This document shows, one piece after another, positions 32,155 through 41,373 of a stretch of DNA of 55,181 bases. The stretch covers positions 1 to 55,181 of the forward strand of contig CAIYSL010000106.1 in assembly GCA_903928915.1 (NCBI GenBank), in the 5' to 3' direction. The notes beneath the pieces are model-generated. The model saw only the letters and a list, made by a program, of their open reading frames with translations. It made no database searches and was not told the DNA's origin. Numbering within the stretch: the first letter of the stretch is position 1; every line of letters starts with the position of its first letter. A program made the translations under genes and the position numbers. The DNA is from an uncultured Syntrophobacterales bacterium (GTDB lineage Bacteria > Desulfobacterota > Syntrophia > Syntrophales > UBA5619).

Positions 32155-34650
32155 TCAGCCCGCCCCGGCGGGCGCGCCGAGGATCTCCCGGACCTTGGCC
32201 GTCAGGGCCTGGACGGTGAATGGTTTCTGGAGGAAGGAAAGCCCTTCGTCCAGGACGCCGTGGTGGGCAATGACGTTTGCGGTGTACCCGGACATGAACA
32301 ACACCCGGAGCCCCGGGCGGATTTCAGAGACCTGTGCGAACAGCTCCTTCCCGTTCATGTCCGGCATGACCACGTCGGTCAGTAGCAGATCGACAGGGTC
32401 CGCGTGTTCCGCCAGCGTCCGCAGGGCCTCGGCGCCGCTGGCGGCGACCAGGACCTGATACCCTTGTCTCGCCAGGATGGTTCGCGCCAGGGACCGCACC
32501 ATCGCGTCGTCCTCCACGACGAGGATTGTTTCGGTCCCCCTGAGCAGGTCGCCCGTTTGCGCGGGGGGCGGCGGCCGGACCGCCCCCTCCGCCGCGGCAG
32601 GGAGGTACGTCTTGAACGTCGTCCCTCTCCCCTTCTCGCTGTAGACCCAGATGTTCCCGCCATGCTGCTTGACGATGCCGTACACCGTGGCGAGGCCGAG
32701 GCCCGTCCCGAGTTTCCCCTTGGTCGTGAAAAAGGGCTCGAACATGTGCGCCCGGATCTCCTCGTCCATTCCCTGGCCGGTGTCGGACACGGTCAACTGG
32801 ACATAGCGGCCCGGCGTTACGCCGGCATGGGTACGGCAGTACTCCTCGTCCAGCTCCGCGTCGGCAACCTCGATCGTCAGGCGCCCTCCGTCCGGCATGG
32901 CATCCTGGGCGTTCACCGCCAGGTTGATCAGGACCTGCTCGACCTGTCCCCGGTCGATCAGGGCGGTGCAAGGGCCCTTCCCAAACACCGTCTCAATCGT
33001 CACGTTCTCCCGGATCATCCGGCGAAGCAAGCCGTTCATCTCCTCCACGATCGACCGCAGGTCCGTCACCTTCAACTCCAGCATCTGTCTGCGCCCGAAG
33101 GCGAGGAGCTGACGGATCAGATCGCGCGACCGCTGCCCCGCCTTCACGATCTCCTTGACCTGTCCGCGTGCCTCGCCGGCGGGGTCGAGGTCGAGCAGGA
33201 GCAATTCGGCGTAGCCGAGGATGGGGGAAAGGAGATTGTTGAGGTCGTGGGCGACCCCGGCCGCCAGCTGTCCCACCGATTCGAGCCGCTGGCTCTGGCG
33301 GACCTGCTCTTCCATCTCGATCTCCCGGGAGACGTCCCGTTTCACGGCGACGAAATACTCGATCACCCCCTGCTCGTCCTTCACCGGCGAAATGGTGCAG
33401 TCCTCCGTGTACAGCCCCCCGTCCTTCCGCTTGTTGACGATGCGGCCGGACCAGGTGTTGCCGGCGGTGACGGTCTCCCAGAGCGTGCGGTAGAACGCCG
33501 CGTCCTGCACGCCGCTCTTCAGGATGCGGGGATTCTCGCCCGCCACTTCGTCGCGGCCGTACCCGCTGACCCGTTCGAAGGCGGGGTTGACGTACTCGAT
33601 CCGCGCGGCGGGGTCGACGATGCAGATCGCTTCCGCCGCCTGGTTGACGGCTTCCGCCAGGCGGCGCAGCGTTGCCGCGGCCTGATGCTGTTCCTCTTCC
33701 GCCGACCGGCGCTGCAGGGCAAGCGAGGTGAGCAGCGCGTAGGCCTCGATCAGTTCGGTATCCGCCTCCACGCCGGCCTTCAGGCCGATGACGGCGTTGC
33801 CGTACAGCCGCCCCTCGTGCACGAACCCGATGGTGTAAATCTCCCCCAGGCCGAACGCCGTCTCCGCAAGGACACACAGCGGACGGGGTATCCGGCCGAA
33901 CAGGAGGTCGTACAGCCCGCCGGGAATCAGCACCAGCCTCCCCTTCCGGATTTCCGCCCGGGCCGCGGCGGAAGTGATCGGGTAGGTCGCCCCGATCGGG
34001 CCCTGGCCCATCATCTCCAGGAATCTCCCGGCAACTTCCGGCAATCCGAAGAAGGAACGGGTGGTCAGGCTGTCGGTCCCTGCGTCGTACTCGTTCACCC
34101 CGACGAACAGTGCGCCGGTCAACCCTGCCAGCCGGTCGGCGAGAAACTGGTACAGCTCCTCCCGGGGGGAAAGGGCGAGCAGGTCGAAGGCCGTCTCCTT
34201 GAGCTGGGACAGGGTGCGCTCGGTCCGCGTGGAGCGGGCCTCGAGTCTCTTCCGCTCGGTGATGTCGCGCCCGACCGACAGAACCTCGCGGACCTGCCCA
34301 TCGACGCCTCGGATCGGCTGGTCGATCCACTCGTGCCAGCGGCCGTTTCCGTTCGCATCCCTGCTCTGATGCTCGCGCCGGTGCACGCCCGGTCCGTCCC
34401 GGCAGCCCTGCACCGCCCGGGAAATGGCGGCCCGCTCCCCGGCGGGGATCAGATCGATGAACCGCGTCCCGATGATCGCCTCCCGGGTCTTGTCGAAATA
34501 CCGGCAGTAGGCGTCGTTCGCGAAGGTCAGGGTCGTATCGGGCTGCCAGCGGCAGATCATCTCCGTCTGATGATCGACGATGAACCGGAGCTCCTCTTCG
34601 CGCCGAATGAGTTCGGCAAGCTGCTTCCCGGTGATATCCTCGGCGCGCAT
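32155..34650 (-). CDS. Hybrid sensor histidine kinase (PAS-GAF-PAS-HisKA-HATPase-REC)
   Basis: An 831-residue soluble kinase. An N-terminal PAS (about 15-145, LRFIVDHQTEMICRWQPDTTLTFANDAYCRYF) with a PAC-like end is followed by a GAF-like region (about 165-310), a second PAS (about 325-450, ICIVDPAARIEYVNPAFERVSGYGRDEV), a HisKA domain with H468 (AAGVAHDLNNLLSPILGYAELLL), an HATPase with NAQDAMPDGG and GTGLGLATVYGIVKQHGG, and a receiver with D759 (LLLTDVVMPDMNG) and K809. There is no membrane segment, so it senses a cytoplasmic signal. No separate response regulator is adjacent. It converges on dinB. Confidence 0.92.
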   Translation of the reverse strand: MRAEDITGKQLAELIRREEELRFIVDHQTEMICRWQPDTTLTFANDAYCRYFDKTREAIIGTRFIDLIPAGERAAISRAVQGCRDGPGVHRREHQSRDANGNGRWHEWIDQPIRGVDGQVREVLSVGRDITERKRLEARSTRTERTLSQLKETAFDLLALSPREELYQFLADRLAGLTGALFVGVNEYDAGTDSLTTRSFFGLPEVAGRFLEMMGQGPIGATYPITSAAARAEIRKGRLVLIPGGLYDLLFGRIPRPLCVLAETAFGLGEIYTIGFVHEGRLYGNAVIGLKAGVEADTELIEAYALLTSLALQRRSAEEEQHQAAATLRRLAEAVNQAAEAICIVDPAARIEYVNPAFERVSGYGRDEVAGENPRILKSGVQDAAFYRTLWETVTAGNTWSGRIVNKRKDGGLYTEDCTISPVKDEQGVIEYFVAVKRDVSREIEMEEQVRQSQRLESVGQLAAGVAHDLNNLLSPILGYAELLLLDLDPAGEARGQVKEIVKAGQRSRDLIRQLLAFGRRQMLELKVTDLRSIVEEMNGLLRRMIRENVTIETVFGKGPCTALIDRGQVEQVLINLAVNAQDAMPDGGRLTIEVADAELDEEYCRTHAGVTPGRYVQLTVSDTGQGMDEEIRAHMFEPFFTTKGKLGTGLGLATVYGIVKQHGGNIWVYSEKGRGTTFKTYLPAAAEGAVRPPPPAQTGDLLRGTETILVVEDDAMVRSLARTILARQGYQVLVAASGAEALRTLAEHADPVDLLLTDVVMPDMNGKELFAQVSEIRPGLRVLFMSGYTANVIAHHGVLDEGLSFLQKPFTVQALTAKVREILGAPAGAG

Positions 34651-34926
34651 CAGTCCCCCCGCCCGCCGGGTTTTCCCGCACCGCGTCGGTCATGCCGCAC
34701 CGAAAGGCTTGCGTACATAGGTGACACCATCTCTGTCCGGCCGCCAGAGGGCCCGCACCGCGGCGGCTCGGCTGTCGGGTCGAATTCGGTTGATAGGTAT
34801 ACAGAAAATCCCCCCGCAGCACCAGCGATACTTGCGCCCCGGAAGCGCCCGATGCTCCCTCCCCGCTCCGGGAGGAACGGCGGGGGCGGCCCCTCCGTTT
34901 CCCGACGGGAAACGACCAGAAACTTG

Positions 34927-34955
34927 TTGACATCATCCGCCGATCTTCGTATTCT
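34927..34955 (+). promoter_or_regulatory. Promoter of cytochrome/FeS/NrfD module 1
   Basis: TTGACA (34927-34932) and TATTCT (34950-34955) are separated by 17 bp. The implied start site falls inside the inverted repeat that follows. Confidence 0.75.
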
Positions 34956-34956
34956 C

Positions 34957-34993
34957 CCCCGGTGCAGCGGGTATGCTCTCCGCTGCACCGGGG
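34957..34993 (+). promoter_or_regulatory. Perfect inverted repeat at the transcription start of module 1
   Basis: The 14-base arm at 34957-34970 (CCCCGGTGCAGCGG) is perfectly inverted at 34980-34993, with a nine-base spacer GTATGCTCT. No T run follows, so it is not a terminator. It may be an operator at +1 or a 5' mRNA hairpin. Confidence 0.8.
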
Positions 34994-35101
34994 TTGCCGA
35001 ACGCCATACGCACCACGGGCAGGCTGTTACCGCCGCCCGCGGGAACCGCTTCCCCGATGCGCGGATACTGTCGAGCGACCAAACCCGGGCAGGCGTTACC
35101 C

Positions 35102-35602
35102 ATGAAAGCGATGCCGTTCATCATCTGCTGCATGACCATCGGCCTTGTCCTGCCCGTCTTAGCGGCGCAACACAACGAGTACCCCGTCTCCCCTCCCCCC
35201 TTCAGCGAAGGGATCTTCCCCTGCAGCACCTGCCATGCGGGGCTTGCCGTCAATACCCGGAAGCGCCAACTGAAGGATGAACACACCGCCATCACCCTCC
35301 GCCACGCGGAAAAGGAACGGTGGTGTCTCGACTGTCATAGTGCCGGCAACCGCGATAAGCTGCGGCTTGCCGACGGGGAAACGATCGATTTTACCGAATC
35401 CTACCGGCTGTGCGGTCAATGCCACGGCAACATCTACCGCGACTGGAAGGCCGGAATCCACGGCAAGCGGACCGGCTCATTCACCGGCGGGAAACGGACC
35501 TACCTGCTCTGCGTGGGCTGTCACAATCCGCACGACCCAAAATTCAAACCCCTCAAACCGGAACCGCCGCCGGTCCGGCCGAAAGCACAGTATGGGAAAT
35601 AG
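35102..35602 (+). CDS. Periplasmic multihaem cytochrome c (four CxxCH)
   Basis: A 166-residue protein with a signal peptide (MKAMPFIICCMTIGLVLPVLAA) and four haem-binding motifs: CSTCH, CLDCH, CGQCH and CVGCH, the last in CVGCHNPHDPKF. It should be exported by Sec and act as the periplasmic electron entry or exit of the module. It resembles the position of DsrJ in DsrJOP, though DsrJ has three haems. The frame is open further upstream, but the ATG at 35102 begins the signal peptide. Its last 11 bases overlap the FeS protein gene. Confidence 0.9.
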   Translation: MKAMPFIICCMTIGLVLPVLAAQHNEYPVSPPPFSEGIFPCSTCHAGLAVNTRKRQLKDEHTAITLRHAEKERWCLDCHSAGNRDKLRLADGETIDFTESYRLCGQCHGNIYRDWKAGIHGKRTGSFTGGKRTYLLCVGCHNPHDPKFKPLKPEPPPVRPKAQYGK

Positions 35603-36491
35603 GCATACCCGACGGGATTTCATGAAGATGCTGTCGCTGGGGGCGCTGGCCGGACTCTCCCTGGGGAACCTATCGTGCACCCGGAGGGCCCGGGAAGAAT
35701 TCCTCCAGAAGCACTTCCGGGAGATGACCGAGGCGGACAAAGCGGCGGTCATCGGGCGTCTCGAAGCACAGTATCAGCAGCAGTACGGGAAAGCGGTCCG
35801 GGTCGGCACGGAGCCGGCCGTCCCCGGCACCCTCTGGGGATACGGTCTCGACCTGTCACGCTGCATCGGCTGCCGGCGGTGCGTGTACGCCTGCGTGCAG
35901 GAGAACAACCAGTCCCGCGGAAACCCCCAGCTGCAGTGGATACGGGTGATCAGACTGAAGAAGGGCAGCCTGATCAACCTGGAAAACTCGGAGCACTACT
36001 ACGACCCCGCCACCGTTCCCGAACCGGGGTTCATGTACATGCCCGTTCAATGCCAGCAGTGCGAGAATCCCCCCTGCGTCCGGGTCTGTCCGGTAAAGGC
36101 GACCTGGAAGGAGCCGGACGGCCTGGTCGTGGTGGATTACAACTGGTGCATCGGCTGCCGATACTGCATCGCCGCCTGCCCCTACAAGGGGAGGGTGTTC
36201 AACTGGGCCGAACCGACCCTTCCCCCGCAGGAGATCAATCCGGAGGTGCACTACCTGGGAAACAGGCCCCGGATGAAGAATGTGGTGGAGAAGTGCACCT
36301 TCTGCGTTCAGCGGGTGCGGAAGGGCAGGTACCCAGCCTGCGTGGAGGCATGCCCGACGGGCACACGGAAGTTCGGCAACCTGCTGGACCCGGCCAGTGA
36401 AATACGGTACCTGATCGAACACAAACGGGTGTTCCGCATGAAAGAAGACCTCAACACAGAACCCAAGTTCTACTATTTCTTTTCTGCATAA
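35592..36491 (+). CDS. Tat-exported four-cluster ferredoxin subunit (DsrO/NrfC/HmcB-like)
   Basis: A 299-residue iron-sulfur protein. A twin-arginine signal (TRRDFMKMLSLGALAGLSLG) is followed by Cys clusters: CIGCRRCVYAC, CQQCENPPCVRVCP, CIGCRYCIAACP, and CTFCVQRVRKGRYPACVEACP. This pattern holds four [4Fe-4S] clusters, as in NrfC, DsrO and related subunits. It links the periplasmic cytochrome to the NrfD-type membrane protein. The ATG at 35592 lies within the end of the cytochrome gene (11-bp overlap), and the NrfD gene starts 16 bp after its stop, so the three are co-translated. Confidence 0.93.
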   Translation: MGNRHTRRDFMKMLSLGALAGLSLGNLSCTRRAREEFLQKHFREMTEADKAAVIGRLEAQYQQQYGKAVRVGTEPAVPGTLWGYGLDLSRCIGCRRCVYACVQENNQSRGNPQLQWIRVIRLKKGSLINLENSEHYYDPATVPEPGFMYMPVQCQQCENPPCVRVCPVKATWKEPDGLVVVDYNWCIGCRYCIAACPYKGRVFNWAEPTLPPQEINPEVHYLGNRPRMKNVVEKCTFCVQRVRKGRYPACVEACPTGTRKFGNLLDPASEIRYLIEHKRVFRMKEDLNTEPKFYYFFSA

Positions 36492-36507
36492 CAGCTACGA
36501 GGGCGCC

Positions 36508-37758
36508 ATGAAGGCCTGGAGGTTTTTTCGGGAAACGGTGCAGATGGTTTTCGTAGGAACGAGGGCCTACACCCTGTGGTGCGCCTTTCTGCTTGCCGTG
36601 ATCGGTGTCGGCATCGCCTTCTACCTGAAGCAGCTCGACCAGGGGCTGATCGTCACCAGCATGCGGGATCAGGTCTCCTGGGGGCTGTACATCGGCAACT
36701 TCACCTATCTCGTCGGCGTGGCCGCGGCGGCGGTTCTGCTCGTCATCCCGGCGTACATCTACCACTTCGATCCCATCAAGGAGATCGTCGTGCTGGGTGA
36801 GCTCCTCGCCGCTTCGGCGATCATCACGGCCTTGCTGTTCGTCCTGGCCGACCTGGGCAGGCCCGACCGGTTCTGGCACATGATCCCCGTGATCGGCATC
36901 CTGTCGTTTCCCGATTCGCTGCTCGCCTGGGACGTGGTCGTCCTCAACGGCTATCTCGTCCTGAACACCGTCGTCCCGATCACCATCCTGGTGAAGACCT
37001 ATTTCGGCAAGGAACCGAGCAGACGGCTGGTCATCCCGCTGGTCCTGCTGTCCATCCCCTGGGCCGTGGGCATCCACACCGTCACCGCTTTCCTGTACAA
37101 CGGACTGGCAGCCCGCCCCTTCTGGAACGCCTCGATCCTTGCCCCCCGCTTCCTTGCCAGCGCCTTCTGTTCCGGTCCGGCGATGGCGATCCTCATCTTC
37201 CAGATCCTCCGCAAAACCGCCGGGATGAAGATCAAGAACGAGGCGCTGTTCAAGATCTCCGAGTTGATGGCCTATTCGATGTTCATCAATCTGTTTCTCC
37301 TGGGCGCGGAGCTGTTCAAGGAGTACTACTCCGCCACCATCCACCTCGCCCCGATGGAGTACCTCTACCAGGGTCTGCACGGCCACAACGCCCTGGTCCC
37401 CTGGATCTGGACGGCAACGGCCATGAACATCACCGCATTCATCCTCTTTCTGATCCCCAGGACCCGGGAAAACCTCGTGACGCTCAACATCGGCTCGCTG
37501 TTGATCATCGCGGGGGTGTGGGTGGAAAAGGGGCTGGGGCTGATCGTCCCCGGGTTCATTCCCGACCCGCTCGGCGAGATCTACGAATACCTGCCCAACA
37601 GCACGGAAATAGCGATCTCCCTGGGGATATGGGCATGCGGGTTGTTGATCTTCACCCTCTTCATGCGGATAGCGATCCCGATCCAGCGGGGAGATTTTGT
37701 TCACGCAAGACACGAGAAGCCGGCCCTTCCGCCGCAGTATGAACGGATAAAGCCGTAG
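36508..37758 (+). CDS. NrfD/PsrC-type membrane subunit (ten-helix, DsrP/HmcC-like)
   Basis: A 416-residue protein with about ten membrane helices, e.g. YTLWCAFLLAVIGVGIAFYL, GLYIGNFTYLVGVAAAAVLLVIPAYIYHF, ELLAASAIITALLFVLADLGRPDRFWHM and IWTATAMNITAFILFLIP. VLADLGRPDRFW is typical of the long NrfD family (DsrP, HmcC). It should exchange electrons with the menaquinone pool. It completes module 1; no molybdopterin or other catalytic subunit follows. The next gene, 121 bp downstream, is an amino-acid-binding protein. Confidence 0.93.
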   Translation: MKAWRFFRETVQMVFVGTRAYTLWCAFLLAVIGVGIAFYLKQLDQGLIVTSMRDQVSWGLYIGNFTYLVGVAAAAVLLVIPAYIYHFDPIKEIVVLGELLAASAIITALLFVLADLGRPDRFWHMIPVIGILSFPDSLLAWDVVVLNGYLVLNTVVPITILVKTYFGKEPSRRLVIPLVLLSIPWAVGIHTVTAFLYNGLAARPFWNASILAPRFLASAFCSGPAMAILIFQILRKTAGMKIKNEALFKISELMAYSMFINLFLLGAELFKEYYSATIHLAPMEYLYQGLHGHNALVPWIWTATAMNITAFILFLIPRTRENLVTLNIGSLLIIAGVWVEKGLGLIVPGFIPDPLGEIYEYLPNSTEIAISLGIWACGLLIFTLFMRIAIPIQRGDFVHARHEKPALPPQYERIKP

Positions 37759-37879
37759 CCCCGGCGGAGGGTCGCCCTGAGGCGCCGTCCGGAGACGACG
37801 GTTCTCCCCCGGCGCGATCGGCAAGCAGCAGAACGATTCTTTGTGCGGCAGCACACCAACCGGAGAAGGAGGAGGACAG

Positions 37880-38896
37880 ATGAAGCTACTGAAGGTATGC
37901 GCAGTTCTTGGTATCCTGGTGGCATTGTCGGGGACGGCCTACGCGGGCCAAACCTTCGACAACGTCAAGGCGAAAGGGTTTGTCCAGGTCGGGGTGAACG
38001 GCGACCTGTTCGGGTTCGGGAAACCCGATGAAAAAGGGGTGTGGCGCGGCCTCGACGTGGATACGGGGCGCGCCATCGCGGCGGCCGTGTTCGGCGATGC
38101 CAACAAGATCAAATTCATCCCGCTGACGGCGGTGCAGCGTTTCACCGCGCTGCAGTCCGGGGAGATCGACGTCCTGTGCCGCAACGCAACCTTGACCCTC
38201 GGCCGCGAAACGGAACTCGGCCTCGACTTCGCCCAGGTGAACTACTATGACGGTCAGGGCTTTCTGGTTTCCAAAAAGCTGAAGGTCAAGAACGCCAAAG
38301 AGCTGGACGGCGCCACGGTGTGCGTTCTTCCGGGCACGACGACGGAGCTCAACGTAGCCGACTACTTCCGGATGAACAAAATGAAGATGAAACCGGTCGT
38401 CATCGAAAATGCCGCGGAACTGTACAAGGCCTTCTTCGCCGGCCGGTGTGACGTCCTGACCTCCGATGCCTCTCAGCTCGCCGGGGCGCGCGCGGTGGCG
38501 CCGAAACCCGACGACTACATGATCCTTCCGGACATCATCTCCAAAGAGCCCCTCGCGCCGGCAGTGCGCCACGGGGACAACCAGTGGAAGGACATCGTCA
38601 ACTTCTCGGTTCTGGCCATGATCGAGGCGGAAGACCTGGGGATCAGCTCGCGGAACGTCGACGAGATGCTCAAGAGCACCAACCCCGCCGTGCAGCGCTT
38701 CCTGGGGGTGACCCCGGGCAACGGGAAGGCCCTGGGGCTGGACGAGAAGTGGGCGTACCGGATCGTCAAGCACGTGGGAAACTACGGTGAGATATTCGAA
38801 CGCAGCGTCGGGAGAAACACCCCCCTCAAGCTGGAGCGCGGGCTGAACGCCCTCTGGAAGAACGGCGGCCTGATGTACTCGCCGCCCTTCCGCTGA
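37880..38896 (+). CDS. aapJ: General L-amino-acid ABC transporter, periplasmic binding protein
   Basis: A 338-residue binding protein. A signal peptide (MKLLKVCAVLGILVALSGTAYA) is followed by QTFDNVKAKGFVQVGVNGDLFGFGKPDEKGVWRGLDVDTGRAIAAAVFGDANKIKFIPLTAVQRFTALQSGEIDVLCRNATLTLGRETELGLDFA, the AapJ/BztA form of family 3 solute-binding proteins, with the ligand-contacting Arg in CRNAT. The AapJ family binds many L-amino acids, glutamate and aspartate among them. GGAGGAGG precedes the ATG at 37880. A strong hairpin lies between this gene and the permeases. Confidence 0.93.
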   Translation: MKLLKVCAVLGILVALSGTAYAGQTFDNVKAKGFVQVGVNGDLFGFGKPDEKGVWRGLDVDTGRAIAAAVFGDANKIKFIPLTAVQRFTALQSGEIDVLCRNATLTLGRETELGLDFAQVNYYDGQGFLVSKKLKVKNAKELDGATVCVLPGTTTELNVADYFRMNKMKMKPVVIENAAELYKAFFAGRCDVLTSDASQLAGARAVAPKPDDYMILPDIISKEPLAPAVRHGDNQWKDIVNFSVLAMIEAEDLGISSRNVDEMLKSTNPAVQRFLGVTPGNGKALGLDEKWAYRIVKHVGNYGEIFERSVGRNTPLKLERGLNALWKNGGLMYSPPFR

Positions 38897-38931
38897 GAGG
38901 GGCCGCCGCATCCCCGACCTTCTTCCGGAAA

Positions 38932-38972
38932 AACCGGCGGCACCGGCCCCGCGAGGCATGCTGCCGCCGGTT
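38932..38972 (+). promoter_or_regulatory. Intercistronic hairpin between aapJ and the permease genes
   Basis: AACCGGCGGCA (38932-38942) is perfectly inverted at 38962-38972, with a 19-base loop and no T run. Such hairpins after binding-protein genes often protect the upstream message and lower downstream expression; that role here is inferred. Confidence 0.68.
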
Positions 38973-39041
38973 GATTTCCCAACCGGCTGCCACCCGTACG
39001 AAGGTCGCGGGGAGTAACGGGCAGCCACCGGTGAGAGCGCA

Positions 39042-40238
39042 ATGGACGAACGACATTCCCCGGCAACAGCGGTTCAAACCCGTCGCCAGGCCGCTTTTCT
39101 GAGCGACCCCAAGGTGCGGGCGATCGTCTACCAGGTCGCGGCGCTCGGCCTGGTCGGGCTTTTGGGGTATTACCTGTTCACCAACACCGTGGCGAACCTG
39201 CACAAGCAATCGATCGCCACGGGGTTCGGCTTCCTGACCAAGGAAGCCTCGTTCGAAATCGGCGAGACCCTGATCGACTATTCCGCCGCCGACACCTACC
39301 TCAAGGCGCTCGCGGTCGGGGTGTTGAACACCCTCAAGGTCGCGTTCATCGGGATCATCCTGACGGTCATCCTGGGGACCTTTCTCGGGATCGCCCGGCT
39401 GTCGACGAACTGGCTCGTCGCGAAGCTCGCGGCCGTGTACATCGAGGTGATGCAGGACATCCCGATCCTGTTGCAGCTGTTCTTCTGGTACTCCTTCTTC
39501 TACGATATCCTCCCCGCACCGCGGGAGGCGATCGAACCGATGACGGGCCTTTTCCTGAGCAACCGCGGGGTCGTCTTCCCCGTGCCGGAGTGGCATCCCG
39601 CCTACGGGTACGCAGCTGCGGCCTTCGGTATCGGCTGCCTCGCCGTCTCCGCCGTCCGCCGCTGGGCGCGACAGCGCCAGGAGCGGACGGGACGGATCTT
39701 CCCCGTCTTCTCCGTCTCGCTCGGGCTCCTGATCGGCCTTCCCCTCGTGACCTGGCTTCTCGCCGGAGCGCCGCACCGGATGAGCGTGCCCGAGCTCAGG
39801 GGGTTCAATTTTCAGGGCGGGATGAGCGTGTCTCCGGAGTTCGGGGCGCTCCTCTTGGGGCTGGTCATCTACACCGCCGCGTTCGTCGCGGAGATCGTGC
39901 GGGCCGGGATCCAGGCGATCAGCAAGGGGCAGACCGAGGCGGCGATGGCGATCGGGCTGAAACCGGGCCAGATCCTCAACCTCGTCATCCTACCCCAGGC
40001 GCTGAGGGTCATCATCCCCCCCCTCACCAGCCAGATGCTGAACCTGACGAAGAACAGTTCGCTTGCCGTCGCCATCGGGTTCCCCGACTTCGTTTCCGTC
40101 GCCTCGACGACGATGAATCAGACCGGGCAGGCCATCGAAGGGATCTCGCTGATCATGGTCGTGTATCTCTGCTTCAGCCTGCTGACGTCGCTGTTCATGA
40201 ACTGGTACAATAAAAAAATGGCCCTCGTGGAGAGATGA
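39042..40238 (+). CDS. aapQ: General L-amino-acid ABC transporter, permease AapQ
   Basis: A 398-residue permease of the His/Glu/Gln/Arg family. It has the long AapQ form with extra N-terminal helices (VYQVAALGLVGLLGYYLFTNTVANLH) and a large inserted region (residues about 165-260) between the helices of the transport core. IEVMQDIPILLQLFFWYS and the EAA loop GIQAISKGQTEAAMAIGLKPGQILNLVILPQALRVIIPPL are characteristic. It forms a heterodimer with the next gene product. The ribosome-binding site is weak (GTGAGAG), consistent with lower expression than aapJ. Confidence 0.92.
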   Translation: MDERHSPATAVQTRRQAAFLSDPKVRAIVYQVAALGLVGLLGYYLFTNTVANLHKQSIATGFGFLTKEASFEIGETLIDYSAADTYLKALAVGVLNTLKVAFIGIILTVILGTFLGIARLSTNWLVAKLAAVYIEVMQDIPILLQLFFWYSFFYDILPAPREAIEPMTGLFLSNRGVVFPVPEWHPAYGYAAAAFGIGCLAVSAVRRWARQRQERTGRIFPVFSVSLGLLIGLPLVTWLLAGAPHRMSVPELRGFNFQGGMSVSPEFGALLLGLVIYTAAFVAEIVRAGIQAISKGQTEAAMAIGLKPGQILNLVILPQALRVIIPPLTSQMLNLTKNSSLAVAIGFPDFVSVASTTMNQTGQAIEGISLIMVVYLCFSLLTSLFMNWYNKKMALVER

Positions 40239-40245
40239 ATCCGCT

Positions 40246-41337
40246 ATGACCGCAGCGACTCAACCGACCGTTCGTCCCGCAGGATTGAAGGCCCCGGTCA
40301 TCAGGATCGGGGTGGTGCAATGGATGCGGAGGAACCTGTTCAACGGGGTCTTCAATTCCCTCCTCACCGTGGTGGTGCTCCTGCTGCTGTACAAGATCGT
40401 CCCTCCCTTCGTGCAGTGGGCGTTCATCGACAGCTTCTGGACATCCACCGCCGAGCAGTGCCGGGCCGGCGGCGGCGCCTGCTGGTCGATCATCCCCGCC
40501 AACCTGCGCTTCATCATCTTCGGGTTCTATCCCTACGAGCTGCACTGGCGGCCCTTCCTGGCGATGCTCCTCCTGGTCGGCCTGCTGCTGTACAGCAAGA
40601 ACCGGAACCATTGGCGGAGGTCCCTCCTCTGGATGTGGATCGTCGGCCTCGTCGTGATGGGCACGTTGATGAAGGGGGGGATCCTGGGCTTGACCGCCGT
40701 CGAGAGCGATCAATGGGGCGGTCTGCCGCTTACCCTGATGCTCTCCGTGTTCGGGATGGTCGGGGCGTACCCGCTCGGCATCCTCCTGGCGCTGGGGCGG
40801 AGGTCCAAGCTGCCGGCGATCAGGACGATCAGCATCCTGTACATCGAGCTGATCCGCGGAGTCCCGCTGATCAGCATGCTGTTCATGTCCGCGGTCCTGT
40901 TTCCGCTGTTCCTGCCGGAAGGGGTCACGTTCAACAAGATCCTCCGCGCCCAGGCGGCGATCATCCTGTTCACCGCGGCCTACATCGCCGAGGTGGTCCG
41001 GGGCGGACTGCAGGCCATCACCCGCGGGCAGTATGAAGCGGCGGAATCGCTGGGGCTGGATTACGCACAGAAGATGCGGCTCGTCATCCTGCCGCAGGCG
41101 CTCAAGATCGTCATCCCGCCCACCGTGGGCATCCTGATCTCCGCGTTCAAGGATACGTCGCTGGTGGTGATCATCGCCCTGTACGATGTCCTGAAGACGA
41201 CGAAATCCGCCCTCGCCAACCCCGTATGGATGGGGTTCAGCCCCGAAGCGTACATCTTCGTGGGATTGATCTATTTCGTCTGCTGTTATGCCATGTCGAA
41301 CTACAGCCGCCGGCTCGAAAAGGAGCTCCACAGCTGA
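40246..41337 (+). CDS. aapM: General L-amino-acid ABC transporter, permease AapM
   Basis: A 363-residue permease, partner of AapQ. The N-terminal region contains WMRRNLFNGVFNSLLTVVVLLLLYKIVPPFVQWAFI followed by a periplasmic stretch with two Cys (QCRAGGGACWSI), typical of AapM/BztC proteins. The core holds IELIRGVPLISMLFMSAVLFPLFLPEG and the EAA loop GLQAITRGQYEAAESLGLDYAQKMRLVILPQALKIVIPPTVG. It starts seven bases after the aapQ stop. The ATPase gene follows after 36 bases. Confidence 0.93.
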   Translation: MTAATQPTVRPAGLKAPVIRIGVVQWMRRNLFNGVFNSLLTVVVLLLLYKIVPPFVQWAFIDSFWTSTAEQCRAGGGACWSIIPANLRFIIFGFYPYELHWRPFLAMLLLVGLLLYSKNRNHWRRSLLWMWIVGLVVMGTLMKGGILGLTAVESDQWGGLPLTLMLSVFGMVGAYPLGILLALGRRSKLPAIRTISILYIELIRGVPLISMLFMSAVLFPLFLPEGVTFNKILRAQAAIILFTAAYIAEVVRGGLQAITRGQYEAAESLGLDYAQKMRLVILPQALKIVIPPTVGILISAFKDTSLVVIIALYDVLKTTKSALANPVWMGFSPEAYIFVGLIYFVCCYAMSNYSRRLEKELHS

Positions 41338-41373
41338 ACGGCGCGCTCTGACAACGAAGGATAGAGAGAATCT

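Larger units (their letters stand above)
34651..35101. other. Divergent intergenic region, hybrid kinase / cytochrome module 1
   Basis: No gene is seen. It holds the promoter at 34927-34955 and a 14-bp perfect inverted repeat at 34957-34993, followed by about 110 bp of untranslated leader. I compared the leader by eye with common riboswitch consensus patterns and saw no convincing match. Confidence 0.6.

Noticed and set aside
34994-35101. Possible riboswitch in the leader of module 1
   Set aside because: I compared it by eye with cobalamin, molybdenum-cofactor and cyclic-di-GMP consensus elements and found no conserved core.
38041-38896. Second binding protein or split aapJ
   Set aside because: Frames inside aapJ are out-of-frame shadows; the 338-residue aapJ frame is complete.
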